From: Phymorhynchus buccinoides
Taxonomy: Eukaryota; Mollusca; Gastropoda; Neogastropoda; Raphitomidae
Assembly: GCA_017654935.2 (NCBI GenBank)
Contig: CM065712.1
Coordinates: 28,849,192-28,913,191 of the forward strand
Direction of reading: 5' to 3'
DNA length: 64,000 nucleotides
Shown here: piece by piece, positions 54,988 through 64,000 of the stretch
Position numbering within the stretch: the stretch's first letter is position 1
Layout of the letters: each line of letters starts with the position of its first letter
Translations under genes and position numbers: made by a program
The notes under the pieces: model-generated
What the model was told of the DNA's origin: nothing
The model's database searches: none
The model's input: only the letters and a program-made list of their open reading frames with translations

Positions 54988-55616
54988 CAGGGCTCCCAAT
55001 CGTTCCAACAAAAACAAGGGGTCCCAGGGACTCCTTCACTTACAGTATAGAGGGTCCTAGAGGAGGGATAGAGGGTCCAAGTGGCATAGCGAATGCTAAA
55101 AAGAATTTTTGTAAAGTCAAGATGTGCCACCCCCCATACCTATCTCGGTTAATTCTATTTTTAGCGTTATTGCCTTTCTTACCATAAATAAAGCTGTATT
55201 TAGGACATTTTCACCAAATTATCCGTTTTGGAATACTAGCCCTAGCCCTAAGCCCTAACCCTACACCCCACCCTATAAGACGGAAAAACAATCGAACCAC
55301 AACTGTGACAAATCACGGTGTACTACTGCAGTACATAGTGGGTAGGGTTAGGTTATAGGGCTAGGGTTAGTAGTCCAAAAAAGTTATTAGCTGAAAATGT
55401 TCCTAAAAATATATTAAAATACAGCTTTATGTATGGTAAGAAAGTCAAAAAAACGTAAAAATAGATTAACTGAGAAATGCACGTGGGTGGCACATCTTGT
55501 ACCTTACCAATGAATTTTTCTGTAGTGCATCCTGGGACACCTGCACATTCTTTTAGAGGGTTCTTTAGCATTTTAGTGCTTCATAGACCCCAAAATAGGG
55601 GTCCCTGGGAGCCCTG
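54988..55616 (-). mobile_element. Family G MITE, interrupted
   Basis: CAGGGCTCCCAATCGTTCC at the left and GTCCCTGGGAGCCCTG at the right. The middle is split by a 401-bp palindromic MITE (55111-55511). Both host halves match the uninterrupted copies. Confidence 0.85.
55111..55511. mobile_element. Nested palindromic MITE, 8-bp TSD
   Basis: GAATTTTT flanks both sides exactly (55103-55110 and 55512-55519). The ends GTAAAGTCAAGATGTGCCAC and GTGGCACATCTTGTACCTTA are inverted. The arms continue inward (CTTTCTTACCATA with TATGGTAAGAAAG; GGACATTTT with AAAATGTTCC), so nearly the whole element folds into one hairpin. AGCCCTAACCCTA and GGGTTAGG near the centre are part of these arms, not telomere sequence. 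Confidence 0.87.
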
Positions 55617-56300
55617 ACTTTAAATAAGACATGTCTATCACGTGGGTGCAACTCCCAAAAATGAAAATGAAAAAAAACCGCTGAAAGTTAGGGCTGCCCA
55701 GGGCCCCAGCGGTGAGTGAGGGGCAGATCCCCGTTAGAGAATTCAGGGGGGCAAAGTTGGGAGAGACAGAGAGCAGTGATGTCCTGAGGCCCTGGTCATA
55801 GGCCATTGTGCCCTATGAGTGTGTGTGTGTGGGTGTGCAGGCATCAGAATACTCCAGAGTCCAATCACGCAGACGAACAAAAACTCGTCATGACTCGGAG
55901 TGAACATCGAGTCGGAGACCCCACAAAACTGTAGTCCGTAGTCGGCATCCATTGCGATTATTCATTACCCAATTTCTCGCGGAAAAGCCACAAGTTCTGA
56001 AAACAAACGTACAGTCTCACGCGATCATATATCCTCTAAATCGACTCATTTAAAAACCCAAATCACAATCACTGTCATCAATAACAAACTCTGAAACAGT
56101 GAAAGTAAGTCTAGAGAGCTCTAAACTCGGAAGAAAAACCAAACATGGCTGCGATTTTCCGTTTCCAAAGGCGCAGTATGAAAACAAAAACTGTTTAAGA
56201 ATACCATTTGAGAATAAGACCGCGCTGCCTCATGAAGTACAAACCGCAGCCGGCAGTGCCAAAACCGCAGCCAGTGGTTACCAAAACTGCGGATCCACGG
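55617..56300. other. No gene seen
   Basis: GC-moderate DNA. A minus-strand frame from about 55952 (MDADYGLQFCGVSDS) starts in a fair context but runs into a CA tract. It has no donor that I can support. Confidence 0.4.
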
Positions 56301-56605
56301 GCCATTCAGATGCCTGGTGTGTTTGTGTGTGTGTGTGCGCGTATTTGTTCAAGTGTATGTTTGTGTTTTCAAGTCTGGGTGCGTTTCAGTGAGCATGAGT
56401 CTTCTGTGTATTTGATGAAATATGTGTGGGTCTGTGTGCGTGTGTGCGGTGTGCATGTGCATGTGCATGTGTGTGTGTGCAAGAACGCATTCACTCACGA
56501 TGCAGTGCACCTTTGGTTTGTGCGCATGGGTCTGTTGTGCGTGTGTGTGAGCTGTTTCAATGTTGATTGCGCAAAGCGCTTTGTGCCTAAATAAAAAGCT
56601 TGACA
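56301..56605 (+). repeat. TG-rich tract with retroposon-like tail
   Basis: Degenerate TG repeats (about 56312-56480), then GCGCAAAGCGCTTTGTGCC and AATAAAAAGC, an end form common in LINE/SINE tails. No code. Confidence 0.6.
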
Positions 56606-57191
56606 TACTATTATAAGTGTCCGTTAGTCTTATTATTTATTATATTATTATTATTATTGACCTATTTTAAACATATGTAAAATGCCCTGTTATGTTCTTC
56701 CCCTGTCAGGACAAAATGTCTGATTAAAATGATGCAAAACACTTTGCCGCGCTTTGTCTTCTTGATTTCTGCAAGAGCCTAGGACATTGATTTCTCTCAC
56801 CTCAGGACTTTTCGACCCTCGGTACATCACTGACTACAGAAGGTAACGAGACAGACAGTTAAAACGATGGACTGAGAGACAGATTAGTCCGATAAGCCTT
56901 GTAAAATGATGACATTGCTGTTTTTGAAACCACATACGATATCACCATGCTGTTTTCATGATTCCCCGAGACTTCAGGGATAGAACAATCAAGTTCTATC
57001 TAAACGCCCCAAATCGCTTCTCATGGTCATTTAATTTTGTAATTTTTAGGATGAACACCATGCAAAACTAAACTGGTATGAAAGTATTCTTCTACGGTCC
57101 CTTAATAGTTTTCAACCAATGAAATTACATTTATTTTAGATTTAATGTATATTCGCAATAAATGGAAATGAGGGCCTCTTTGTCTTCTTTA
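56606..57191. other. No gene seen
   Basis: AT-rich, (TTA)n near 56635-56660. Nothing else recognised. Confidence 0.45.
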
Positions 57192-57704
57192 CAGACCTGT
57201 TTACCCAAAATCTTCACTGTCAGTAATCCCAAGCTCTGAAATCAGTAACTTCAGGCAACTGTCCGTAATTTTGCTGGCCGAGAAATCCTTCCACCAGAAT
57301 TTTCCGCTGCCGTCAAACCTTTGTTGAGGGGGGGGGAGCAAACTTCGACAACTGCCGAAATTTTGGATGCGGTCTAATCAGGATCCGAGTCGGGATCATC
57401 CGCTTGCGAGTGTTGCTTTTTCAGCATGCCTTCAGATTGCACTTCATACCTAGAAAAATGGCGGCATGGAGAAATAAACCGGAAGTATTCATTCAAGGGA
57501 CATCACTCGAAGTGATACCTTTGATAGCAGATGACACAGTAGCGAGTACAGCTCAAACACCATGCCTTCTTTCAATTTCTTCTTCTTTTTTTTCGCACTC
57601 GTTCAGAGGAAATGCTGATTTTTTTTGTTGCTGACCGCAATAGCGTAATCGGAGGTCTCAAAACGTACTAATTATGGATAAATCCGTAGGGAAAACAGGT
57701 CTGT
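57192..57704. mobile_element. MITE, CAGACC family (subfamily 1), empty-site copy
   Basis: CAGACCTGTTTACCCAAAAT to AAAACAGGTCTG, 513 bp. TCTTTA flanks both sides exactly. It matches 51690-52556 apart from the LINE insertion. AAAATGGCGGCATGGAG and the short MAAWRNKPEVFIQG frame are conserved. A partial third copy (left end only) begins at about 57742. Confidence 0.92.
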
Positions 57705-57741
57705 CTTTATCATGCTTTTTTTGCAAAATGTCATAATTCGA

Positions 57742-57820
57742 ACCTGTTTACCCCAAATCTTCACTGTTAGTAATCCCAAGCTCTGAAATCAGTAATTTCA
57801 GGCAAGTGTAATAAATATTT
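57742..57820 (+). mobile_element. CAGACC MITE, left-end fragment
   Basis: ACCTGTTTACCCCAAATC, CACTGTTAGTAATCCC and GAAATCAGTAATTTCAGGCA match the left 75 bp of 57192-57704. The rest is missing. Confidence 0.75.
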
Positions 57821-57902
57821 TGCTTGGGAACTTTATTCCAGTTTCTACATTACATTTCAATACTATAAATGATGCCACAAAATGTTAACACTGTACGGTT
57901 AA

Positions 57903-58073
57903 AGGGGAAACAACCGATTCCAGGGATCGGGTCGTTCTCGCCAGAAAAAAAAGCTCTGCCTCGCGGTGGCTCACAAAACAGGGAACAAAGAAGGGCGAAC
58001 CGTCTCTCACGCCAGCTGTGATTCAAATGCGGCGCGGCGCTCAGCGCTCCAGTTTTATAGTCCGGCCGTGCCT
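57903..58073 (-). mobile_element. TTAA MITE (family H), copy 2
   Basis: Flanked by TTAA (57899-57902 and 58074-58077). It is the reverse complement of 19351-19521, with GATCGGGTCGTTCTCGCC, CCTCGCGGTGGCTCAC and CGGCGCTCAGCGCTCC. Confidence 0.8.
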
Positions 58074-58166
58074 TTAAGCATTCTTTTTAAAATAATTTGT
58101 ACGTAATATTAACAAAAGCAAACTCGGGTAGTCTTGAATGAACGGTTGTGAAGGGAAGCGTTTCGG

Positions 58167-58666
58167 NNNNNNNNNNNNNNNNNNNNNNNNNNNNNNNNNN
58201 NNNNNNNNNNNNNNNNNNNNNNNNNNNNNNNNNNNNNNNNNNNNNNNNNNNNNNNNNNNNNNNNNNNNNNNNNNNNNNNNNNNNNNNNNNNNNNNNNNNN
58301 NNNNNNNNNNNNNNNNNNNNNNNNNNNNNNNNNNNNNNNNNNNNNNNNNNNNNNNNNNNNNNNNNNNNNNNNNNNNNNNNNNNNNNNNNNNNNNNNNNNN
58401 NNNNNNNNNNNNNNNNNNNNNNNNNNNNNNNNNNNNNNNNNNNNNNNNNNNNNNNNNNNNNNNNNNNNNNNNNNNNNNNNNNNNNNNNNNNNNNNNNNNN
58501 NNNNNNNNNNNNNNNNNNNNNNNNNNNNNNNNNNNNNNNNNNNNNNNNNNNNNNNNNNNNNNNNNNNNNNNNNNNNNNNNNNNNNNNNNNNNNNNNNNNN
58601 NNNNNNNNNNNNNNNNNNNNNNNNNNNNNNNNNNNNNNNNNNNNNNNNNNNNNNNNNNNNNNNNNN
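58167..58666. other. Scaffold gap, 500 N
   Basis: Exactly 500 N. Frames spanning it are artefacts. The duplicated arm B begins at the first base after it. Confidence 0.99.
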
Positions 58667-58978
58667 GGCGCCTTTTGCGTCTCTGGACCAACATCTTGAA
58701 ACAAAACTCCTCTTTCCCTCCGTCAGCGACCCGACCCGCTCTGCTATCAAATCTAACCTCAAAACCCACTGTTCCCCCGTCATTGAGGCTCCACTCTCTT
58801 TCTCTTCTCTATCTTGCCATTAAGTCTGTTTCTGCTATATTCCATTTATGTCATACGTGTGTGTGTTCGCTTTGTATTGCGTTTTGTTTGTTTGAATGCG
58901 GTTTGAACGCTAACGTGTGTGTGCGCTTTGATTTTGATTTATATCAAGATTCAGCGCCAAAGAAATACTGTTGTTGTT
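58667..58978 (+). mobile_element. LINE 3' end (family L-A) in arm B
   Basis: CTCCGTCAGCGACCCGACCC, TTGCCATTAAGTCTGTTTC, GTTCGCTTTGTATTGCG and TTCAGCGCC. This is the counterpart of 30545-30838 and is cut at its 5' side by the gap. Confidence 0.8.
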
Positions 58979-59068
58979 GTAACAAACAACAGTACATTTA
59001 TATAGTGCTTACCTCAAGGAGTCTGAAGCGCTTTAAACAAGTGTTCATCCACAGCAGGCAATAACATG

Positions 59069-59294
59069 ATGGCTTTTCGGAGTCAAAACGGATAACGTAT
59101 TATTGAACATAATATTTTTACGAAAGCTAATAACTTGTATAACAAAAAGACTGCATAAATATGACAAAGCATAATCCCCATTTTATATTATTTGCAGTCT
59201 TTTTTTTTAAATACAAATTCTTAGTTTTTGCAATGACATCAATAATAAAGTCAATGGACTGCCTAAAGATAGTCCGTTTTGACTCTAAGCCATC
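59069..59294. mobile_element. GATGGCTT MITE, arm B copy
   Basis: GATGGCTTTTCGGAGTCAAA to CCGTTTTGACTCTAAGCCATC (last 20 bases). It is the inverted counterpart of 30200-30429. Confidence 0.85.
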
Positions 59295-59369
59295 AAACGT
59301 CTGTAACAGTTGTATTCAAGAATGACGCAAACAAGCAACACCACTTTTTTTTTAATTGGTATTTTGGTT

Positions 59370-59757
59370 TATTATTCCAGTCACAAGAGACTTATCTCTG
59401 TGAAATTCGTGCTGCTCTCACCCTGGAGAGAGCGTCGCCGCAAGTGCAGCGCTACCCAATTTTTTTTGTGTGTGTGGGTGCTTGGAACACCTAGCTATCA
59501 ATTTGGCCATACCAGGCAGCGGGATTTCTCCCTGCTCTTGCGGACTTTCAACTGCATGCCGTGGGATTTTTACGTGCGTAAAGCGCACGGGTCAGACTAG
59601 CTTTAAGTCCCCCTCTGAAGGACTCGACGTTCAGTTCGATTTTCCTGGTCAAACTGGAAACTGAAAGGGGCGAGGAGGCCGGGATTTCTAACCCGGGTCA
59701 CTCGCGCTGCATTCAGGCATTGAATTTGGCAGGTGAATGTCTTAACCACTCTGCCAC
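59370..59757 (-). mobile_element. tRNA-derived SINE, type B, arm B copy
   Basis: The inverted counterpart of 29735-30122. The tRNA-like head (complement of CACTCTGCCACATTTC) lies at the high-coordinate end and the 3' hairpin near 59381-59402. Compared with arm A the B-box region differs by several bases. Confidence 0.83.
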
Positions 59758-59769
59758 ATTTCTCAAAAC

Positions 59770-59920
59770 CACAAAGGTACATATAGTCCATAGAGGCGTC
59801 TCTGTGAAATTCGGGTTGCTCCCACCTGGAGGGCGCATCGTAGCCAGAGGCGCGCCACCCAATTTATTGTTTTTTGTTGTTTTTTTGCATGCGATTTTTG
59901 TGCTCTGATGAGGAAGGAAA

Positions 59921-59953
<33 letters not shown>

Positions 59954-60090
59954 GGGGGGGGTAAATTTGACCAAATCACAACTTTTTTCGTTGCCACTGG
60001 GTTTTGACGTGTGCTATGTGCATGGGCACACGGGACCTCGGGTTTATCGTCTCATCCGAAAGACTCCCACGTTCAGACCGCAAGGCCTAG
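59770..60090 (-). mobile_element. SINE, type A, arm B copy
   Basis: The inverted counterpart of 29395-29722, with a poly-G tract (about 59921-59961) in place of the poly-C. GGTTTATCGTCTCATCCGA marks the central domain near 60040. Confidence 0.78.
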
Positions 60091-60364
60091 TGCAAAGTGA
60101 GAGGAAAAATCCCCTGTACCCCCAGGTTCGAACTCGGGTTTACTTGACACGAAGCGAACGTAGGATAGATTACACATCTGTACTTTTACAAAATCGGGAC
60201 TTTCCTGGTGTTGCGCTGCCTCCGGGCATTGCCTCCAGGATCGTTCCCACCATCTTTATATCTACTAATGTCCAATATGTGTCTGTTCCAGACCGGAGGA
60301 CGTTAAACGGATTTTCATCGATTTCCATCCCTCTGTCCATTTATCTATCCACCAAGCCTTCTTT

Positions 60365-60472
60365 TCTCTGTCTGTGTCTGTCTGTCTGTGTCTGTCTATG
60401 TATATATATCTGCCTGTCTCTGCTACTCTGTCTATCTATCTGTCTCTGTCACTATCTGTCTGTCTGTCTCAG

Positions 60473-60548
<76 letters not shown>

Positions 60549-60621
60549 ACACAAATGTGCGTGCGCGAACTCACACACACAAACACGCACACACAAGCGC
60601 GCACACACTCTCTCTCTCTCG

Positions 60622-60653
<32 letters not shown>

Positions 60654-60925
60654 GCGCGCGCGCACGCACGCACGCGCACACACACACACACACACACACC
60701 TCTTATCGCGCGCGCGCACACACTCTATCTCTCTTCTCTCCCCCCCCTCTCTCTCTCTCTCTCTCTCACTCTCTCACACACACACGCGCGCGCGCACGCA
60801 CACACACATACATGCACAAATGTGCGCGCGCGAGCTCACACACACACACACGCACACACAGCCAAGTGCGCGCACACTCTGTCTCTCTCTATCTCTTTCT
60901 CCCCCTCTCTCTCTCTCTCTTACAC
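60365..60925. repeat. Compound CT/CA/CG microsatellite, arm B copy
   Basis: The mirror of 28556-29105 with different run lengths. Frames of up to 360 residues crossing it are not proteins. Confidence 0.95.
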
Positions 60926-61130
60926 ACACATTCTTTGTAAAAAAAATATTTTATGATTGTGAATGTGTTAAGTAATTGTTCCTCTGAAAGGGGCTATTTA
61001 GGTTAAGAGAAGTGCTGACTTCGTATATGCACGTTTGTGCGTGTATTTGCGCATAGAAGCTGTTTAGTTCGATGTTTCATGTAAATTCCCATTCAAATGG
61101 GTCAATAGCCTCTCTGAATAAACCGTCTTG

Positions 61131-61179
<49 letters not shown>

Positions 61180-61839
61180 CTCGCTCTCTCTCTCTGTCTC
61201 ACACACACACACACCGCGCGCGCGCGCGCTTAAGGGAGATAACTAAACCTTTATGTCATGAATCTCGTGTAAAACGAAAATCAGCTCACTAGAAGTGGCC
61301 CACTTCGCCAAACGAAACCGAGAGTTCAGTCATTTGTAACGCGAGCAGAGCTGCCAGCAAGATGTCAACTGAAGACAGGTCCGTGCATTTTCAATATTGC
61401 GCCGGTCTGTTGGAAGCATGGCGACTGTTTGGACCAACCAATATATAACTGATAATGCCGTCTTTGTATCTTTGGAGAAGGTTAGTAATAATAATCATAA
61501 TAATAAATAAATCTTCTACAGCGCTATTCTCCTGACACAGCAGGACTCACTGCGCTTTACATGAAATTTTTTTTTTTTTTACACAACAAGCAAAGCATCA
61601 TTCTTAAAAAAGAATGTGCCAAGCTTGTACTTAAAATTATTTCGAAAAAAAAATCACTATCACACTCGCACAACTCGCATTTAAAATACCTACATAAAAT
61701 ACGAATTATTTAAAATTTAAAAAAAATGAAATAAAAACAAATCTTTAGAGGGTTGTCTGACTGGATGGACAGACAGAAATCAACAGAAATATTTTCTGAA
61801 AAGGTGCGTCTTCAGGCCATTTTTGAAAGAAGACAGTAG

Positions 61840-63392
61840 TAGTAGTAGTTGTAGAATAGGGACTAATCAAGCCGGTAAGCTTTTTAGCAGTCCCATCGAT
61901 TTTCAATTTGATATTTTTTTTTTATTTTTTTATTTTTTTATTAGCGGTCAAGGTTGTACAGTTGAATTTTCCTATAATACAAAAATTAATAATCAATGCT
62001 TCTAAATACATTTACTAATTTTGGAGAATTATCAAGACGATTTTTGAATATATTAACATTAGGTGCACATTTTAAATCAAAAGTTAAATCATTCCAACAA
62101 TTAGCAACTCTGTTATTAAAACAATTTTTTCTAGTGTTAGTTTTACATTGCTTAATACAAAACTTTACTGTATGAATTTCTTGTTGAACTGCATTGAGGT
62201 GATTTAAATATGTTATTCCAAGATAAATCAACAAGGCCATTGAATATCTTATGTGCTTCAATAAGGTCTCCCCTTACCCTTCTTCCTTTAAGTGAGTATA
62301 AATTTAAATACAAAAGTCTATTTTCATAGGTCATGCTTTTACATCCCTTAACCAATTTTGTTGCCCTGCGTTGAACCTTCTCAATTGCTTTTGATTGATA
62401 TTTATACTTAGGGTACCATATTGTATTGCCATACTCTACATGCGGCCTCACTAAAGCTTTATACAGTTTTGAAAAAATGTTGTAGTCAATATTAATAAAT
62501 GTTCTTTTAATTAATCCTATCATTTGATTAGCCTTACTTACGCAAGTTTGGATATGACTATTATTATTAAAGGACAAATCCTTGTCAAATATCACCCCTA
62601 GGTCTGTTTCACTTTCACATGCTGTTACTGTGCACAAGTCATTGTTCTTAAACATAGTGTATTCTTTATTAGGATTATTTCTACCGACGTGCATAACCTT
62701 ACATTTGTCTGCGTTAAAATATAGATTCCATTTTGTAGTCCAGCCTTCTAGTTCAGTTAAATCGTTTTGTAATATCTGACAATTGCAAGAAGTATTAAGA
62801 ATTTTTGTGTCATCCGCAAAAAAATTGACATGATGATGTAACACACTCAGGCAGATCGTTTATAAAAATAGTAAAAAGAATAGGTCCAAGAATGCTTCCC
62901 TGAGGGATTCCACTAAGAACATCAGCCACAGAGGAGTATTTGTCCCCCACTATCACTCTTTGAATTCTGTTGGATAAAAAATCTTTAACCCAATTATATA
63001 TATTTCCCACTATACCATAAGATTTGATTTTCAATAACAATCTGTTATGGGGCACACTATCAAATGCCTTTCTAAAATCCAAATAAATTACATCCACTGG
63101 ATACCCATTATCTAATAAATCCGTAATTTCTTCCATAACCTCTATTAGCTGTGTGGTGCAAGATCTCTTCTTTCTGAAACCATGTTGGCATTTTACATAT
63201 ATAAGCTATTATCGTTCATATGATTTACGATTGCATCCCTAATAAAAGATTCAAGGATCTTACATGCTATACAGGTCAAACTTACAGGTCTATTGTTTCC
63301 TGGGTCACATCTGGAGCCCTTTTTAAGGATAGCTGAAACATCTGCTCGTTTCCAGTCTGAGGGAATTTCACCAGATTCTAAAGATTTATTGA
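61840..63392 (-). mobile_element. Nested LINE with RT domain, arm B copy
   Basis: The counterpart of 26100-27651, with ACAGTAG bracketing it (61833-61839 and 63393-63399). The hairpin and tail at its 3' end lie near 61840-61890. Confidence 0.85.
61986..63390 (-). pseudogene. Non-LTR reverse transcriptase, frameshifted (arm B)
   Basis: Near-identical to the arm A protein, with about six substitutions. An extra base just before the FADD box (near 62819) and one in the C-terminal part (near 62160) break the main frame. The early break seen in arm A (near 26248) is absent here, and the frame runs on through FIRDAIVNHMNDNSLYM. Each arm is intact where the other is broken, which suits sequencing or assembly error at homopolymers, or independent decay. 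Confidence 0.87.
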
Positions 63393-63770
63393 ACAGTAGA
63401 GATGGAGAGCTGCGGAGAGAGAAAGGGAGATTGTTCCAGAGATGTGGTGCTTGGAAACGAAAAAATGTTTCCAACTGAGATCTGTTTCCAACAGTAGAAT
63501 TAACTTCCTGTGGAGATTTTGTTATTCAAATAAATTCGTTTTAGTTTTCGTGAACATTTCGCAGACGGATGAAATTAATCGCACAGCAACTAATTTTTAC
63601 TTTCTGCCCCATGGTTGTTAAACGAAGAAGAATTATAAATCAAAATAATATACGACTTTTAAATGTAATACATATTCAAATGCTTAATTAATTAATCGCT
63701 TTCAATATTTGAAGAAAGACCAACTTTTTCGCCCGTAAGGGAAGATAGTCTTGTAAGTAAGGTAAGTTCA

Positions 63771-63895
63771 ATAATAGTTGAGAACCGGTTCAAACATACG
63801 AACCGGATTTAAACCGGTTTTACCGAACCGGTATTTTAAACAAGTACTCGCATCAGTAGTTTCACCTATGCAAACACATATTTATTTGTCAGAAT

Positions 63896-63951
<56 letters not shown>

Positions 63952-64000
63952 ATCAATAAAGATCATTTTGACTTGACTTGACACACACAATAAAGAAACT
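63771..64000 (+). mobile_element. hAT-like CCGGTT MITE, arm B copy, cut by window edge
   Basis: TTGAGAACCGGTTCAAACAT, several CCGGTT boxes, the TTTCACCTATGCAAACACA block and (CA)n. It is the inverted counterpart of the right part of 25200-25716. Confidence 0.85.

Larger units (their letters stand above)
58667..64000 (-). repeat. Inverted duplication, arm B
   Basis: Reverse complement of 25488-30838, collinear to the window edge. The first ~60 bases after the gap match arm A with more small errors than the rest, as at an unpolished contig end. Contents in order: LINE tail, MITE 59069-59294, SINE B, SINE A, compound microsatellite, LINE-in-LINE and CCGGTT MITE. Confidence 0.95.

Noticed and set aside
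55250..55380. Interstitial telomere repeat (CCCTAA/TTAGGG-like)
   Set aside because: Only a few irregular copies in complementary arms of a palindromic MITE, not a telomeric array.
55743..55952. First exon starting MDADYGLQFCGVSDS, possibly of the USP gene
   Set aside because: The start context is fair, but the frame runs into a CA tract with no supportable donor in phase with the next exon.

Overview
This is eukaryotic, metazoan-looking DNA made almost entirely of repeats. Evidence is two short exons with canonical splice sites, tRNA-derived SINEs, 3' ends of non-LTR retrotransposons, dozens of MITE-like DNA transposons with recognisable target-site duplications (TSDs), long CA/GA/G tracts, and 500-N scaffold gaps. 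The repeat types (SINEs with an internal domain common in marine invertebrates, TTAA-type and hAT-like MITEs, a virus-like family B DNA polymerase) fit a marine invertebrate. A mollusc is my guess, but nothing here proves it.

There are three contigs: 1-34272, 34773-58166 and 58667-64000, separated by two gaps of exactly 500 N. Contig 1 holds a chain of satellites (83-bp array at 5.3-6.4 kb, ~145-bp array at 6.5-7.1 kb, 68-bp array at 11.8-13.3 kb, two related ~40-bp and 37-bp arrays at 20.7-22.5 kb), many MITEs and SINEs, and a nested LINE-in-LINE at 26.0-28.0 kb. Contig 3 is an inverted, nearly identical copy of about 5.3 kb of contig 1 (25.49-30.84 kb) and it begins exactly at the second gap, which points to a misplaced haplotype contig or an unresolved inverted duplication.

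The middle contig carries the only host gene I can support: a ubiquitin-specific protease on the minus strand. Two exons (53559-53671 and 48514-48653) join in phase to give the Cys-box of the USP catalytic domain. A third small exon (40524-40574) is probable. The introns are packed with transposons. The ~7.9-kb intron between the second and third exons contains a decayed protein-primed-type family B DNA polymerase (Polinton/Maverick- or adintovirus-like, 41943-45084). It lacks part of its palm/fingers region, is frameshifted at a homopolymer and stops early, so it is dead.

The most interesting signal is the transposon population. Several unrelated-looking MITEs starting CAG or CAT carry 6-bp TSDs (TATCTG, TCTTTA, TTCACT and ACAACA are exact), and one encodes a remnant of a BED-type zinc finger. 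A second set uses TTAA. Nesting is layered: MITE in MITE, LINE in MITE, LINE in LINE. Almost every long open frame in the window is translated microsatellite or satellite and was not annotated as a gene.
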